Of a DNA stretch of 35,430 nt, positions 34,978 to 35,430 are shown piece after piece. Location of the stretch: the NCBI GenBank assembly GCA_905478665.1, contig CAJQJL010000152.1, forward strand, positions 1 to 35,430. The letters run 5' to 3'. A program made the position numbers and the translations under genes. This stretch comes from an uncultured Flavobacteriales bacterium (GTDB taxonomy: Bacteria; Bacteroidota; Bacteroidia; Flavobacteriales_D; Crocinitomicaceae). The notes beneath the pieces are model-generated. The model had not been told where the DNA came from and ran no database searches. It saw only the letters and a program-made list of their open reading frames with translations. Numbering within the stretch: position 1 is the first letter of the stretch; each line of letters opens with the position of its first letter.

Positions 34978-35430
34978 CTAATCGATCATTGCATCATCAT
35001 CAACGATTATCTCCCCAAATACCGTCGTTCCTATAATCAACGCATCGTTTTCTTCATCTAGATGTCCGTGTACATGAATGGCTTGGTTCACTGGATCGAC
35101 ACTTTTCCCTACTAAATGAACCTTTGCGCTGTGCTGTTCGTATGATCCCGCAACTTGATAATGAATTGTTTGTCCAACAGCCACTTTACCGATATCGCTT
35201 GCGAATACATTTAAGTGTACGTGTTTGTGAGAGTCATCAACCAATTCGAAAATTTTCGTGTCTTGTGAAACAAACATCCCTTTATTGCCCAATACGTTTG
35301 TTACGTAGCCACTAATTGGAGATTTGATTGAAATAGAACGCTTGATTTTACCTTGATTTAAATTTGACAGGGAGAGCCCTAATAACTCAATTTGCTTCGC
35401 CAAGCTCTCATACATCGCTTTCTCAGACAA
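34978..35430 (-). CDS. Periplasmic adaptor subunit of an RND/HlyD-type efflux system (C-terminal part)
   Basis: The minus-strand frame is open to the end of the window, so the N-terminus lies beyond it; 151 residues are visible. ISIKSPISGYVTNVLGNKGMF with VSQDTKIFELVDDSHKHVHL is the lipoyl/barrel-sandwich motif of HlyD/CusB-like membrane fusion proteins. It is followed by a beta-barrel section (LNVFASDIGKVAVGQTIHYQ) and a membrane-proximal end with HVHGHLDEEN. The H-rich part (HKHVH, HVHGH) suggests metal (Cu/Zn) efflux, as in CusB/CzcB-type adaptors, but the partner pump is outside the window. A terminator candidate is at 34866-34886. Confidence 0.88.
   Translation of the reverse strand: MSEKAMYESLAKQIELLGLSLSNLNQGKIKRSISIKSPISGYVTNVLGNKGMFVSQDTKIFELVDDSHKHVHLNVFASDIGKVAVGQTIHYQVAGSYEQHSAKVHLVGKSVDPVNQAIHVHGHLDEENDALIIGTTVFGEIIVDDDAMID

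Overview
The window looks like the chromosome of a Bacteroidota bacterium, most likely Flavobacteriales (a Crocinitomicaceae/Fluviicola-like member is my guess, not proven). The signs are a secreted PKD-domain protein with a C-terminal type IX secretion (T9SS) sorting domain, Bacteroidota-type promoter boxes (TAnnTTTG with an upstream TTTG), a DUF2330 plus NqrB/RnfD-like gene pair, and several hypothetical families I associate with this phylum. No rRNA, tRNA, integrase, transposase or CRISPR array was seen.

Layout. (1) 1-10892 (+): two very large adjacent genes, the first cut by the window edge and the second 2488 aa. They read like surface or injection-apparatus-associated repeat proteins but show no classical export signal. 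(2) 10893-13870: a patchwork with a 54-aa ORF, a lone secreted protein made of two alpha/beta repeats that resemble protease propeptides, a degenerate 21-bp tandem-repeat field (12399-12838), a Bacteroidota hypothetical gene with its terminator, and a 27-bp near-identical repeat at both ends. (3) 13877-15206: a small helical protein divergent from an XRE-type repressor, a three-TM protein and a 24-codon hydrophobic ORF. A perfect palindrome lies in the divergent promoter region. (4) 15268-20796 (-): a compact seven-gene operon, the most interesting part of the window. In transcription order it encodes a MazG-like nucleotide pyrophosphohydrolase, a 5-hmdU-kinase-helical-domain/thymine-hypermodification-type protein, a TIR protein, an Nmad2 protein, a three-part TIR protein with the NADase-type glutamate, a SLOG-domain protein, and a ThsB-like TIR protein. 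(5) 21414-35430: more ordinary genes. These are a T9SS cargo protein, DUF2330 plus RnfD-like, a three-gene envelope operon, OsmC-like protein, amidohydrolase, ABC-F ATPase, a possible nuclease-like protein, a DnaQ-fold exonuclease, a STAS-like protein and the end of an RND/HlyD-type adaptor.

How the parts may work together. The seven-gene operon joins a nucleotide/DNA-base hypermodification toolkit (MazG, HMUDK-helical, Nmad2) to TIR enzymes and a SLOG ligand sensor. In Thoeris, TIR proteins make an NAD-derived signal that a SLOG domain senses. I therefore infer a nucleotide-signalling immune system, possibly triggered by or acting on modified bases or nucleotides. It has no ThsA (SIR2-SLOG) and no CD-NTase, so it is not canonical Thoeris or CBASS. 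The neighbouring XRE/membrane-protein/micro-ORF unit could be a second small defence or toxin-like cassette. The island is visibly more AT-rich than its flanks, which fits horizontal acquisition.
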